Source: Ruminiclostridium papyrosolvens C7 (GTDB lineage: Bacteria > Bacillota > Clostridia > Acetivibrionales > DSM-1351). From it: a DNA stretch of 43,320 bases. The first letter of the stretch is position 1. Each line of letters opens with the position of its first letter. The position numbers and the translations under genes were made by a program. This document shows, one piece after another, positions 9,881 through 17,967 of the stretch. Under the pieces are notes generated by a model. That model did not search any database and was not told the origin of the DNA. It saw only the letters and a list, made by a program, of their open reading frames with translations. The stretch lies in contig NZ_ATAY01000013.1 in assembly GCF_000421965.1 (NCBI RefSeq), positions 1 to 43,320 of the forward strand, given 5' to 3'.

Positions 9881-11316
9881 TTATTTAAGCATTGTATCCT
9901 TTGTGATAAATCCTTTAGCCCAAACCTTAAAAGAAAAAACATCTCCACTATCGCCATTACCTCCAACAACATATATCTGTCGACCATTCACCAGATATAT
10001 ACCTATTTTTCCTTCTATATCATTCAAAGCATACCCCAAGTATTGGTCATGTATTTTCTTTGCTTGTTCGTAATCCTTCCCAAACCAGAGTTTAAGTAAT
10101 TCATAGCTGTATTTCTTTAAGTCTTTGTTGTATTTATCAACTTCGTAGCTTGTGATATCGTACAACCAACCGTTACAGTTATCATATAAACTCCGATCCT
10201 GTCCTTTCTTATTTTGAAGTTTCTCAACGGCTATTCCAACATAGTTCTGAGGTAAAATTAATCCGTTGAAGTTATAGTTCATATACTTTTTAAAGTGATC
10301 CTCACCATTAAAATAGTTTACTGCAAAGCTTTTGTATTTCTCACTGAAAGTAAAGTCTATCTTTCCTCCTGTTATCAGGTTACGGTTTTTGTACATTGTT
10401 TGTGCTGTTTCCCATATCTCCATCATTGGAAACAATCCTTTATACAGGGTGTATTCCTTGTTTTCGTAGAATCCTGCGGATTCGTTGTCATATGCACCGT
10501 TGTTGGCATTGCTGTTTATCCATTTAAAGCTCTCACTGGATGAAGGAACGCTTTCAACCCTTGCCTTCTTGTCTAGGAGCTTAACCACAATAACAGAAGC
10601 CTCTGCTCTGGTAAGAGTACCCTTTGGATTAAATTTGCTGTTGCTGCCGGTTATAAGGCCTATGCGGTAGCAGTCGATGACATCCTGAAGGTATTTACTT
10701 GTGACTGTCGGATAGTCTATCATTTTCAGCTTTTGGTAGCCTGCATATACACTGTCAAAGAATCCTTTATCACCTTTAGATGGGTACGGATCACTTCCCT
10801 TTACAAAATAATCCTTGGGGACTTCTTCATATTTTCCGATAGTCCTTCTCGCCAGACTTGCTGCAAGTTCCCTTGTTATAGGCTTTGTGTAATCTGATAT
10901 TTCACCTTTTGAAATAATCCCTTCCTGCAGGGCTATATTAACAAAGGCACATAGTACGGTGTACCTTGGGGTACTTCAGGGCGGTAGCCTATTGCTCTGA
11001 CGAGCATCAAAATGTATTGTCCTCCCAGTAGTTTTTCATCAGGTCTGAAGCTTCCGTCAGGATACCCTGATATTATTTCAAGGGCAGATATTTTTGATAT
11101 GAAATTCTTGCCCCAGTGACTTTTGATATCTGAGTACTTAGCCAGCTCAGTATCAAGGTTTGTTTGTGTCAGGCCGTTGTATTTGTCAAGTAGAGGCTTC
11201 ATACGCATTGCTGTTGTTGTGTCTGCTGCATTATCAGCCAGAGCCGGATACGCTCCAAGAAGTATAAATGAAATTACTAAGATAACCGATACAGCTTTTC
11301 TTAGGTTGTTTTTCAT
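9881..11316 (-). pseudogene. S-layer homology (SLH) domain protein, frameshifted
   Basis: The start at ATG 11316 (AAAGGAG site) gives a signal peptide ending near ALADNA, then a first SLH repeat (SHWGKNFISKISALEIISGY, PDGSFRPDE). At ~10946-10950 the frame ends early at TAG; one extra base there restores FVNIALQEGIISKGE, a second SLH repeat, and continues in frame through a third (GLITGSNSKFNPKGTLTRAE) to 9881. The C-terminal ~190 residues are unrecognised. SLH triplets bind secondary cell-wall polymer, so the product would sit on the outer wall face. One missing base inactivates it unless it is a sequencing error. Confidence 0.75.
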
Positions 11317-11372
11317 ACGCTATATTCTCCTTTATAAATGTAAAATACTTGAATTTAAGATTGGTTTTACGG

Positions 11373-11400
11373 TTTACTTTTTAATCAAAGTTGGTATAAT
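11373..11400 (+). promoter_or_regulatory. Promoter for a plus-strand antitoxin RNA
   Basis: TTTACT and a perfect TATAAT (11395-11400) with 16-bp spacing point rightwards, opposite to all the genes. Transcription would start near 11407 and end at the hairpin with a T7 run at 11466-11502. Confidence 0.55.
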
Positions 11401-11406
11401 ATAATT

Positions 11407-11502
11407 AAGGTGATTGAATGTCCACAAGATGTGGCAGTCACTCAAATGTGAATAAAAAGTTATTTAATCACTCTGTGTGCTAGACAGGGTGATTATTTTT
11501 TT
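11407..11502 (+). ncRNA. Putative type I antitoxin RNA
   Basis: A ~95-nt RNA is predicted from the promoter at 11373-11400 to the strong terminator at 11466-11502. It has no convincing ORF or ribosome binding site. Its 3' end is antisense to the last toxin codons and the 3' untranslated region of the holin-like toxin mRNA, the convergent, tail-to-tail layout of TxpA/RatA and Fst-type loci. A small internal stem, CCACA-AGA-TGTGG (11422-11434), lies near its 5' end. RNA production is inferred from signals only. Confidence 0.5.
11466..11502 (+). terminator. Terminator shared by toxin mRNA and antitoxin RNA
   Basis: AATCACTCTGT pairs with ACAGGGTGATT (one mismatch) around a 7-nt loop and is followed by ATTTTTTT on the plus strand. 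On the minus strand the same stem is followed by a weaker T5 tract. The toxin stop codon lies inside the stem. Confidence 0.7.
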
Positions 11503-11600
11503 CGCTCGTATAACTTGATTATTGCAATAATCAAGGAGAGCAACGATATGAGATACATTGAGAACATTATAATTAACGATACTGCTTCATAAGTATCCAT
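11493..11600 (-). CDS. Putative holin-like type I toxin
   Basis: The 35-residue ORF begins MDTYEAVSLIIMF and ends IIKLYERKK. It starts at ATG 11600 after GGAGGTGGCAGGT. It has one membrane helix and a basic tail, the pattern of the small Hol_Tox (TxpA/BsrG/Fst-like) toxins with their conserved YExL start and charged end. Such peptides insert into the membrane when the antisense RNA is lost and serve plasmid maintenance or other addiction roles. The mRNA would have a ~100-nt leader from the promoter at 11707-11735. Confidence 0.7.
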   Translation of the reverse strand: MDTYEAVSLIIMFSMYLISLLSLIIAIIKLYERKK

Positions 11601-11706
11601 ACCTGCCACCTCCCTTCTTTTGTAAGATGGGAAAGTGACTAACGCACCCTGCATGTATCCAACCACCTTAAACTTGGCAGTTGAAACTTTTTTACTTTAC
11701 ATCTAT

Positions 11707-11735
11707 ATTTTACCATAAAAAGTGTCTCAAATCAA
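11707..11735 (-). promoter_or_regulatory. Promoter for the holin-like toxin
   Basis: On the minus strand, TTGATT and TAAAAT are separated by exactly 17 bp, placing transcription start near 11700 and giving a ~100-nt untranslated leader before the toxin ATG at 11600. Confidence 0.55.
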
Positions 11736-11812
11736 GTATTTTCAAGTGTTTCAGGGATTTTTCCCCTTTTATTTCAGTACCCCCGGAACTGATTTTTTGC
11801 ATGTTTTTTGTT

Positions 11813-12304
11813 TTACCACCCCACAATCTCATGTGCTGCACTTCGGATATTTGCTGTATCATCTATAATTCCTGCCATAGTGTATCTGGCTTTTCCGGCA
11901 TTTATTGTAACCACAACCGAAGGTCGTAGCACCTCAAACTTAAAACCTGTTTCCGGATCAGTAAAGCTTTTGGGATATGTTGTGTTGGAATCGTCAAAGA
12001 AGTATGCTTTGTATGTAATTTGTTCCTGCCAATAGCTTCCTTCCACCGGATTTAGGTTTTCATCGGTTTTTAGCATTGATTTTAATACTGCTTTTATGGC
12101 CTTATGTCCCTCTGTCTGATTAAATACTATATTTCCCTCATTTTCAGCCTGAGAATCTGTAAACAGTGCTGCTGCCACCGATGCTTCTTCAACTACTGTC
12201 CTCAACTGGTTATAGTGCATATGGTTCAGGTTGTAGTCGTGACAGAAGAGCCACACTATCAAACCAAAAAAGAAGGCTGCTATACCGAAAAGAAATGCTT
12301 TCAT
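11813..12304 (-). CDS. TadE-like minor pilin/pseudopilin
   Basis: The 163-residue protein has one N-terminal helix (MKAFLFGIAAFFFGLIVW) followed by a ~140-residue soluble domain, the layout of TadE/TadF pseudopilins. Within the helix-proximal region, VVEEASVAAALF resembles the TadE heptad stretch. Its ATG overlaps the stop of the preceding TadE-like gene (ATGA). It ends the Tad block, before the toxin-antitoxin locus. There is no clear prepilin cleavage motif. Function as a minor pilin is inferred from position and layout. Confidence 0.6.
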   Translation of the reverse strand: MKAFLFGIAAFFFGLIVWLFCHDYNLNHMHYNQLRTVVEEASVAAALFTDSQAENEGNIVFNQTEGHKAIKAVLKSMLKTDENLNPVEGSYWQEQITYKAYFFDDSNTTYPKSFTDPETGFKFEVLRPSVVVTINAGKARYTMAGIIDDTANIRSAAHEIVGW

Positions 12305-12717
12305 GGTGCCAACACCTCACTTAACACAAACCCTGCTCTTTTGGCAGTAGTCTGATTTTCGCTCTCCGATATTCCCCAATATGCCGGAACTGCAACTATT
12401 TTCCTTATTGGAATCCGGATATCGTAGTTTATTGCCTCCCTTTCATCAAATTCATTTGTCCTGTATTTCATGGTTGTTGTTACGTTAACATATATATCTC
12501 CATCAGAAATATCCGGAAATTCTTTCATCAAGTCTGATTTAAGCTTATCTATTGTTGTTTGTTTGAAATATCCGTCTAATCTTGCTGTTTGTGCTGCAAC
12601 ATATACTATGTCCGAGAACCTTTGTATCCTTCGCTCATTGGATATTTCCAGTACTGATTGCAACGGGAATACTATCAGTAAAACCACGATAGCCAAGCCA
12701 GCTAAAAAATTCTTCAT
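12301..12717 (-). CDS. TadE-like minor pilin/pseudopilin
   Basis: The 138-residue protein starts MKNFLAGLAIVVLLIVFP, one membrane helix, followed by an alpha region (DIVYVAAQTARLDGYF) and a beta-rich C-terminal domain (MKYRTNEFDEREAINYDIRI). This matches the general plan of TadE-like proteins. It is translationally coupled to the next TadE-like gene by a 4-bp overlap. Upstream, a 12-bp perfect hairpin (12741-12781) separates it from the tiny pilin-like genes, which could lower its expression relative to theirs. Confidence 0.55.
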   Translation of the reverse strand: MKNFLAGLAIVVLLIVFPLQSVLEISNERRIQRFSDIVYVAAQTARLDGYFKQTTIDKLKSDLMKEFPDISDGDIYVNVTTTMKYRTNEFDEREAINYDIRIPIRKIVAVPAYWGISESENQTTAKRAGFVLSEVLAP

Positions 12718-12740
12718 ACCTCACACTCCAATACATAAAT

Positions 12741-12781
12741 AACAGGGGTATGTAACAAAACCTTTATTGCATACCCCTGTT
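12741..12781. terminator. Perfect hairpin between tiny pilin-like and TadE-like genes
   Basis: AACAGGGGTATG and CATACCCCTGTT are perfect 12-bp arms around a 17-nt loop. On the minus strand the stem is followed by ATTTATG, a weak T tract, so it looks like a leaky terminator or an mRNA stabiliser inside the operon rather than its end. Confidence 0.5.
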
Positions 12782-12793
12782 TTATGCTGTTAA

Positions 12794-12949
12794 TTATGGA
12801 ACCAATTCTTCATGCATTTGTTTTACCGTGTATTTCATTACATTGCCTGTTTCAGATTTAAGGGATTTAGTATCTTCCGGGCCCAGAATCAATGTAAAAA
12901 GAAATGCCCCCAGTATAACTCCTGCCATGGTAGCTAAAAACTCTTTCAT
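12794..12949 (-). CDS. Tiny one-helix pilin-like protein (MKxFL family)
   Basis: The 51-residue product starts MKEFLATMAGVILGAFLFTL and has a short acidic/basic tail ending EELVP. It has one membrane helix starting at the very N-terminus and no cytoplasmic leader. It lies between TadC and TadE-like genes, where Flp pilins are normally encoded, but lacks the Flp Glu-Tyr pair and the Gly cleavage site. It closely resembles the next gene upstream. Major pilin-like subunit is the best guess (inference). Confidence 0.55.
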   Translation of the reverse strand: MKEFLATMAGVILGAFLFTLILGPEDTKSLKSETGNVMKYTVKQMHEELVP

Positions 12950-12963
12950 TTTGCCTCATCCCC

Positions 12964-13131
12964 TTACGGTGACACCTTGACCTTATTTGTCATTTCAATT
13001 GTCACATTATCAAAAATATTTTTTGATTTACCGGCCAGACTCGAATTGTCGTTTCCACCTGTTCCCCATATTAATACGAAAAACAGTGCTCCTATAAGTA
13101 CTCCAGCCAGTAATGTTAAAAAATCCTTCAT
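12964..13131 (-). CDS. Tiny one-helix pilin-like protein (MKxFL family)
   Basis: The 55-residue product starts MKDFLTLLAGVLIGALFFVL, then WGTGGNDNSS and a polar tail ending KVKVSP. The start is preceded by GGAAAGGAG. It is a paralogue of the gene just downstream in the operon, with the same MKxFL start and helix. It is positioned where a Tad locus has its Flp pilins. No processing site is visible, so if it is a pilin it is probably assembled unprocessed or cleaved by a host peptidase (inference). Confidence 0.55.
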   Translation of the reverse strand: MKDFLTLLAGVLIGALFFVLIWGTGGNDNSSLAGKSKNIFDNVTIEMTNKVKVSP

Positions 13132-13157
13132 TGAAAATCTCCTTTCCAGATTGCAAA

Positions 13158-13247
13158 TTATTTTGCTATAAAGTATATTGATACTGCTATTGCTCCACCT
13201 ACAAAACCTAATAAAAACTTTATAATGGTTGCTTTCTTTTTATCCAA
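13158..13247 (-). CDS. 29-residue membrane peptide
   Basis: A TTG start at 13247 follows a near-perfect ribosome binding site, AAGGAGGTGAA, which strongly suggests translation. The product, DKKKATIIKFLLGFVGGAIA and a short end, is a basic N-terminus plus one helix rich in Gly and Ala. It sits between TadC and the two MKxFL proteins. It could be a pilin-like subunit or a small assembly factor; no family is recognised. Confidence 0.5.
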   Translation of the reverse strand: MDKKKATIIKFLLGFVGGAIAVSIYFIAK

Positions 13248-13276
13248 GTATGTTCACCTCCTTGTGCCTTTGCGTT

Positions 13277-14161
13277 TTAGAATGATATCTTCTGGAGCAT
13301 GGGAATGGTATCAATTCCAACCGCTACGGCAAGAAAATTTATTAAAATAGCAATTCCTGATAGCATAGCAATCACGAATACTACATTACCCTGATGTTCA
13401 CGTACTTTTTTAACTGCTGTTTTACGTTTGTCTTCCACCTGATTCTGATATAAATCAATCTGTGATATGAATTCTTCCGGTGGAATATAGTCAAGCTTTC
13501 CTATAAGTCCGGCTATAGACCTGGCTGCTTCTGTTCCAATAGAGCTTTGAAAATACTCCTGTCCTTCCTTGTACCTTCCTTCGTACCAATAAGCCAGCAT
13601 TCTCATAAAATACGGCCTCGTTACTTTTGTGTACTTTGTAATTTCACCTATTAAGTACTCCGTAGAAAGTGCTTTCTGTGACATTGAAATGACCATATTC
13701 TTTAACTGACTAAGAACCCTGAATATTTCGACATCGCATTTTTCTCTTTTTCTTTTGTTAATCAAATCACACAGCATTGAAAATGGGCTTCTGAAATTCA
13801 AAAGCTTCAGGCTTGGCCTTGATACAATATAAATAACCAACCATAGCAAAACATGAATGTTTACTCCTGATCCTCTGTGTAACCTAATATACGTTATATA
13901 GGCGAGCCAGATTATAAGCAATGAATAACGGATTAGTTGATAAGAAAAAGCAGACAGTTTAATTCCTGCCTGCTTCAGTACTCTATCCGTCTCTTCACTT
14001 TCAAACTCTTGTTTATACCATTTGGTGATCCTATCAAGACTTCTCCGGGTCACGTCTCTTGAAAACCTGAATCCCACACTTTCATAGCTGAAGGATTTCT
14101 TATATATTGCAGCTCCAAAAAGGAACACTATTAGAATCACTATATAAGGAAGTATTTGCAC
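13277..14161 (-). CDS. TadC-like pilus assembly inner-membrane protein
   Basis: The 294-residue protein has membrane helices near residues 3-18, ~83-112 and ~265-285, around cytoplasmic helical regions; this is the T2SSF/TadC layout. TadB and TadC form the membrane platform on which the TadA ATPase acts. It follows the TadB gene by 16 bp. The distance from canonical TadC is considerable, so the call rests on size, membrane layout and the conserved order TadA-TadB-TadC. The frame is intact. Confidence 0.65.
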   Translation of the reverse strand: MQILPYIVILIVFLFGAAIYKKSFSYESVGFRFSRDVTRRSLDRITKWYKQEFESEETDRVLKQAGIKLSAFSYQLIRYSLLIIWLAYITYIRLHRGSGVNIHVLLWLVIYIVSRPSLKLLNFRSPFSMLCDLINKRKREKCDVEIFRVLSQLKNMVISMSQKALSTEYLIGEITKYTKVTRPYFMRMLAYWYEGRYKEGQEYFQSSIGTEAARSIAGLIGKLDYIPPEEFISQIDLYQNQVEDKRKTAVKKVREHQGNVVFVIAMLSGIAILINFLAVAVGIDTIPMLQKISF

Positions 14162-14177
14162 TATATATTCCCTCCCT

Positions 14178-15149
14178 TCATATGTCGTATTTGGGCTTGC
14201 GTATCATTCTGAGAGCTATAAAGCTCACTATAATCCCCATAAATGATATAATTCCCGTCCGCAGGCCGATTGGATTTAAAAACTGATATTCAAAGTATTT
14301 TTTAAGTGTAAAACCAAATGTGCTTATTGAAAACAAAATTCCTCCGATATAAAGAGGAATTAGTAAAAATTTTATTGCAAAAGCATCCGTATTATATCTC
14401 TTGCTAACTTCAACTTGTTCACTGCTGTCCTTCAACTTTTTTAAGATATCTTAAAGTCCGCTGCTGACGGCAATTCCTTTATGGATTGCCATTTTAATAT
14501 TCAAACCCAGTAGTATGGCCCATTCGGTATTGTATGCGAATACGAAGCGTTCGATTGCTTTGTCCAAGTCTTCCTCAGAGTAATATGCCTTTAAAGCCAG
14601 AGACAGTCTGAACAGATTCTTTCTTGAATAGCTTCCTATATCCTCCCTGACAGCACAGTTTTCTACGGCATTTATCATATTGAAATAATGTTGCTTATAT
14701 TCGTTTGTAATACTTGGCACTAGCACATTTGCATCATAGGAGCCTTCAATTTGTACTGACCTGAGCTTTAGTCTCAGCAACACATAGGGCGAAGTCGCAA
14801 TTATTATTGCAATACCAAGACTTATAATAAAGCTAAACAACTTTAATGCAGTCAGGAAACTGAAAATAAATAATGAAATACTACCTATGATAAAGGTATA
14901 AGTCCCTAAGTCAGATATTTCTTTTGATAAGGTCGCAGTTAAGACCTTGTATATATGATTGAATATTATTCCCTGACTTTTCTTTTTGGTAGCACTGACT
15001 GTTTTCTCTAATTGCCTATAACGCTGTACTTCTTTGAACATATTTACTATTGAAGTTCCAAAGATAAACCAGAGTCCGGCAGCAAGAAGTCCAACACAGC
15101 CCCATGGTACAGTGTGTTGTAGTAAAATTCCGATTATATTGGGTTTCAT
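14178..15149 (-). pseudogene. TadB-like platform protein interrupted by an in-frame TAA
   Basis: The reading frame from ATG 15149 (4-bp overlap with tadA) encodes membrane helices near residues 14-32 and 85-125, then a cytoplasmic domain to IHKGIAVSSGL and TAA at 14451-14453. The same frame continues without interruption (DILKKLKDSSEQVEVSKRYN) through two more helices to 14178. Together the parts make a normal ~323-residue TadB/T2SSF protein. The TTG that could start the second part lacks a ribosome binding site. Possible readings are a nonsense mutation, a sequencing error, or stop-codon read-through; a natural split is less likely. Confidence 0.65.
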
Positions 15150-16672
15150 TTTTCGCGTTCACCTTCTTTAACGACTACCTTTGAATAAGTAGGCTTTATT
15201 ACCTTTTCAGGCATTGGATACTTTTTAGCAAGAGACTTCAATGTGTTTTTATATACTTCAAGTGCTTTTGGATTTTCAAACTCGCCCAGCTCCATAACTT
15301 TCTTCCCAACACTGTAATTAAAACACCAGCTGTCTGTATCCTTATGATATTCACAAATTTTGTGATAGCTTATCAAATTGGCTTCAGTATCGTAACGGAT
15401 TTCATATATGGATTTAAGTCTTTTTTGTGACCTTTTACCCGGTAGCTGAACCATTTCAAAGAGAAAATTAAAGCTGTTTGCCACTCTTACCATCTGGTAG
15501 TCAATGTTGCCTCCGAACACTCCTTGAATCTTATTGGCTATGTCATAGCAGAAATCTTCCGGATTTGACAGGTGAGCAGTTATCTTCAAGCGGTTTGTTC
15601 CTTTATTGGCTGCCTCAACTGCAATATATGAGGTATAACCGTCCCTGACTTCCTGAACTACCAAGTAGTCTGCATCGGATTTTAATATTTCCGATGATAA
15701 CTCAAAGAGTTCCTTTCCTCCTGCAATCAACGACATGATAGGAGCCTTTGGCATTACTTCGTGAATACGAATTTCAGGGTCGGTCTGTATAAGTACCCCT
15801 TCCAGTTCCGGATCTTCATATAACTGCCAGGTTAACAGAATGGTGGATTTCCCTGAACGAACCGGGCCGATAAACGCTACTTTTACACCGCATTTCACAA
15901 GTGCTTCCAGTGCGGGTACTAATTCAATAGGAATAGTACCTCGTCTGGCCTGCTCCTCAAAAGTCAGAACCTTTACTATATACTTTCTAAATACCATAAC
16001 GGACTGACTATCAATAACCTTTCGGCCTGTGTAAACGGTAACACGCTCTCCTGAATACATATAAAGCTCTGAATAGTTCTCATTTGCTCTTTTGGTTTCA
16101 TCACCGAGCATAAAAGCCTGTCTTAACTGTTCAAACCTTTTTTTACTTATTCTCTGCTCTTTTAGCACTTGTTTACCATCTATAAAGAAATATATCCTGT
16201 CACCTATTATCTTTGCCGACGAGCTTTCCGGCATGTCCATCCACTCCGCAATACCGGCTATACCCCAATTTTCATGAAATATTGCATCCACCAGGTTTTT
16301 ATACCATGAAGGATATCCTTCATTTTCAAGCCTGTTGGCTTTTAGATATTCCCTGATTTTATCCTTCAGGTAATTTACTTCTGTGGGTTTGCCAAGTATG
16401 GCATTCCTGTGTCTTTCTAAAAGAAGCTTCTGGTTATTCTGGTTCTGCTCTCTGATCCATTCCTCATCAATATGTTTTTTGATTCTGGAACAAAGTAAAA
16501 GGAACCTGGAATTGTTATCCAAAGCTCCATAGCCTAAATTATTTTTTCTCCTGTTGCGAGATCCGCTCAGTAGTTCTTCCAAGTCGAATTCTTTCATCTT
16601 TGTGTAGTCGGGACTATCCTTATTATTTATATCCCCTTCTTGTTTTAAAATTTGATTTACAATGTTAGTCAT
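15146..16672 (-). CDS. tadA: TadA/CpaF-family pilus assembly ATPase
   Basis: The 508-residue protein belongs to the VirB11/TadA secretion-ATPase family. Walker A is GPVRSGKST (residues 269-277); the Walker B region is ADYLVVQEVRDG (~334-345), with the Asp box region around TDPEIRIHE. The N-terminal ~170 residues are variable, as in CpaF. It powers Tad pilus assembly, or could act as the VirB11-type ATPase of the conjugation system, which otherwise lacks one here. The gene overlaps TadB by 4 bp. The start at ATG 16672 follows AAGGAGG. Confidence 0.85.
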   Translation of the reverse strand: MTNIVNQILKQEGDINNKDSPDYTKMKEFDLEELLSGSRNRRKNNLGYGALDNNSRFLLLCSRIKKHIDEEWIREQNQNNQKLLLERHRNAILGKPTEVNYLKDKIREYLKANRLENEGYPSWYKNLVDAIFHENWGIAGIAEWMDMPESSSAKIIGDRIYFFIDGKQVLKEQRISKKRFEQLRQAFMLGDETKRANENYSELYMYSGERVTVYTGRKVIDSQSVMVFRKYIVKVLTFEEQARRGTIPIELVPALEALVKCGVKVAFIGPVRSGKSTILLTWQLYEDPELEGVLIQTDPEIRIHEVMPKAPIMSLIAGGKELFELSSEILKSDADYLVVQEVRDGYTSYIAVEAANKGTNRLKITAHLSNPEDFCYDIANKIQGVFGGNIDYQMVRVANSFNFLFEMVQLPGKRSQKRLKSIYEIRYDTEANLISYHKICEYHKDTDSWCFNYSVGKKVMELGEFENPKALEVYKNTLKSLAKKYPMPEKVIKPTYSKVVVKEGEREK

Positions 16673-16692
16673 AGAAACCTCCTTATACAGCG

Positions 16693-16720
16693 AAAGAACC
16701 TACCAAATGGTAAGTTCTTT
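16693..16720 (-). terminator. Hairpin between the cohesin-like fragment and tadA
   Basis: AAAGAACTTACC and GGTAGGTTCTTT form a stem with one mismatch around ATTT on the minus strand. It has no long T run downstream, so it may be a weak terminator of the cargo segment or an mRNA-end stabiliser before tadA. Confidence 0.4.
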
Positions 16721-16749
16721 GCTTAATTATATTATTTTAAAGTAATTGC

Positions 16750-17343
16750 TTATTTGTTTGCGGAATAGTTCGTATTACCAAGTATTTGAGCTACTATTTC
16801 AGTTAAGTCATCATCGTCAATTGTTCCATTGATTATCTGGTCGGCATCATACTTACTGGTATCAGTGTCAGCGACTGCACTTCCGTAATACCATGCATCA
16901 ATACCTAAATCCAAAAGAGTATATTCACCATTACGGTTAACGTCCTTTACCCCTTCTATCAAAATTGTCTTTTCTCCACAGTTTTCCTGTGAAACATCCA
17001 TTTCAAGAGTAGCATTGTCAGCGATACGCCCGTTGGTTATATCAATTTTCGCTTCCCCCTTATCAATAGCTTTGAACTTCAGTTTTAATAAAACTTTATC
17101 ACCATTTGCAGCATTCACTTTACCTAGACACGCCGTTATGTATCTTTTAATCCCAGCTGCTATATCATCCTCTTTATATATCTTCATTCCATCAGCATTT
17201 TCAGCACTTATGAATTGAAGCTTAGAAGTATCATAAGCTATTTTTAAATCTTCTGCACATATATTTACAGCGTTATGAATTACTATGTTTGCGGTTATTT
17301 CGTCGCCAAGCTTTGCTTTGTCAACTGAAGTTACATCGAGCAT
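16750..17343 (-). pseudogene. 5'-truncated cohesin-like/dockerin-like protein
   Basis: About 197 residues. The first ~120 look like a cohesin beta-sandwich (DKAKLGDEITANIVIHNAVN, then YDTSKLQFISAE, and CLGKVNAANGDKVLLKLKF). The last ~60 contain a calcium-loop segment like a dockerin repeat (DVNRNGEYTLLDLGIDAWYY). The ATG at 17343 has no ribosome binding site, and the frame stays open upstream to ~17410 without any start, encoding QSYIFTFEELPP. So the gene has lost its 5' end or is fused by an indel in the A7 run at ~17398 to the neighbouring gene. Cohesins and dockerins assemble cellulosomes. Confidence 0.55.
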
Positions 17344-17393
17344 GGGAGGAAGTTCTTCAAATGTAAAAATATACGACTGTTTGTTATTTATCT

Positions 17394-17855
17394 TTAACCT
17401 TTTTTTAACTTAATTACTTCCTCTTTTCCGTTCCACTTTATTGTTAATTGAATTTCTTCATCCCCATTCTCATATGCTATATTCTTATTAGAATTAGTTA
17501 TTTCAACTTTTCCAGCCTTATTCTGTGATGAAAAATTAACTTCTCCACGTAATTTACGACTTAAACTTTTCAAGTTGTATTCAATTATTTTTATTGTGTC
17601 AGAACCTTTTGGGTATTTTTTATATGATAGGCATAAATTTGAACTTATGACATTTGAATATTTTAAATTATTATCTTTATGATTAGATGTTTCATTTATA
17701 TTAACGGTATATGAAGCAGACCAGTTATTACTTTCCCCATTATAGATATTTTTTTTGTTACTCTGATTCGTATGAGAGACCAAATAAAAAACAACTACTG
17801 ATGCTATAAGAATTAATCCTGATAAATAAATAACACTTTTTTTTTGTTTAAGCAA
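17394..17855 (-). CDS. Small membrane-anchored extracellular protein, unknown
   Basis: The 153-residue protein has one N-terminal helix (SVIYLSGLILIASVVVFYLV) and a Ser/Asn-rich beta-type outer domain ending IKWNGKEEVIKLKKG. No family is recognised. The base composition is more AT-rich than the Tad genes around it, and with its two neighbours it interrupts the Tad gene order, so it is probably later cargo. Its 3' end, at an A7 run, touches the open frame of the cohesin-like fragment. Confidence 0.6.
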   Translation of the reverse strand: MLKQKKSVIYLSGLILIASVVVFYLVSHTNQSNKKNIYNGESNNWSASYTVNINETSNHKDNNLKYSNVISSNLCLSYKKYPKGSDTIKIIEYNLKSLSRKLRGEVNFSSQNKAGKVEITNSNKNIAYENGDEEIQLTIKWNGKEEVIKLKKG

Positions 17856-17967
17856 AGTAGGCCTCCTAGTTGTATTTACTTATGTGATAGAAATACTTAG
17901 TTTAAGCGGTTCAATGACAATTATTATGTGCAATTATATTACTTTTTTTAATTAAAATTACTATAAA

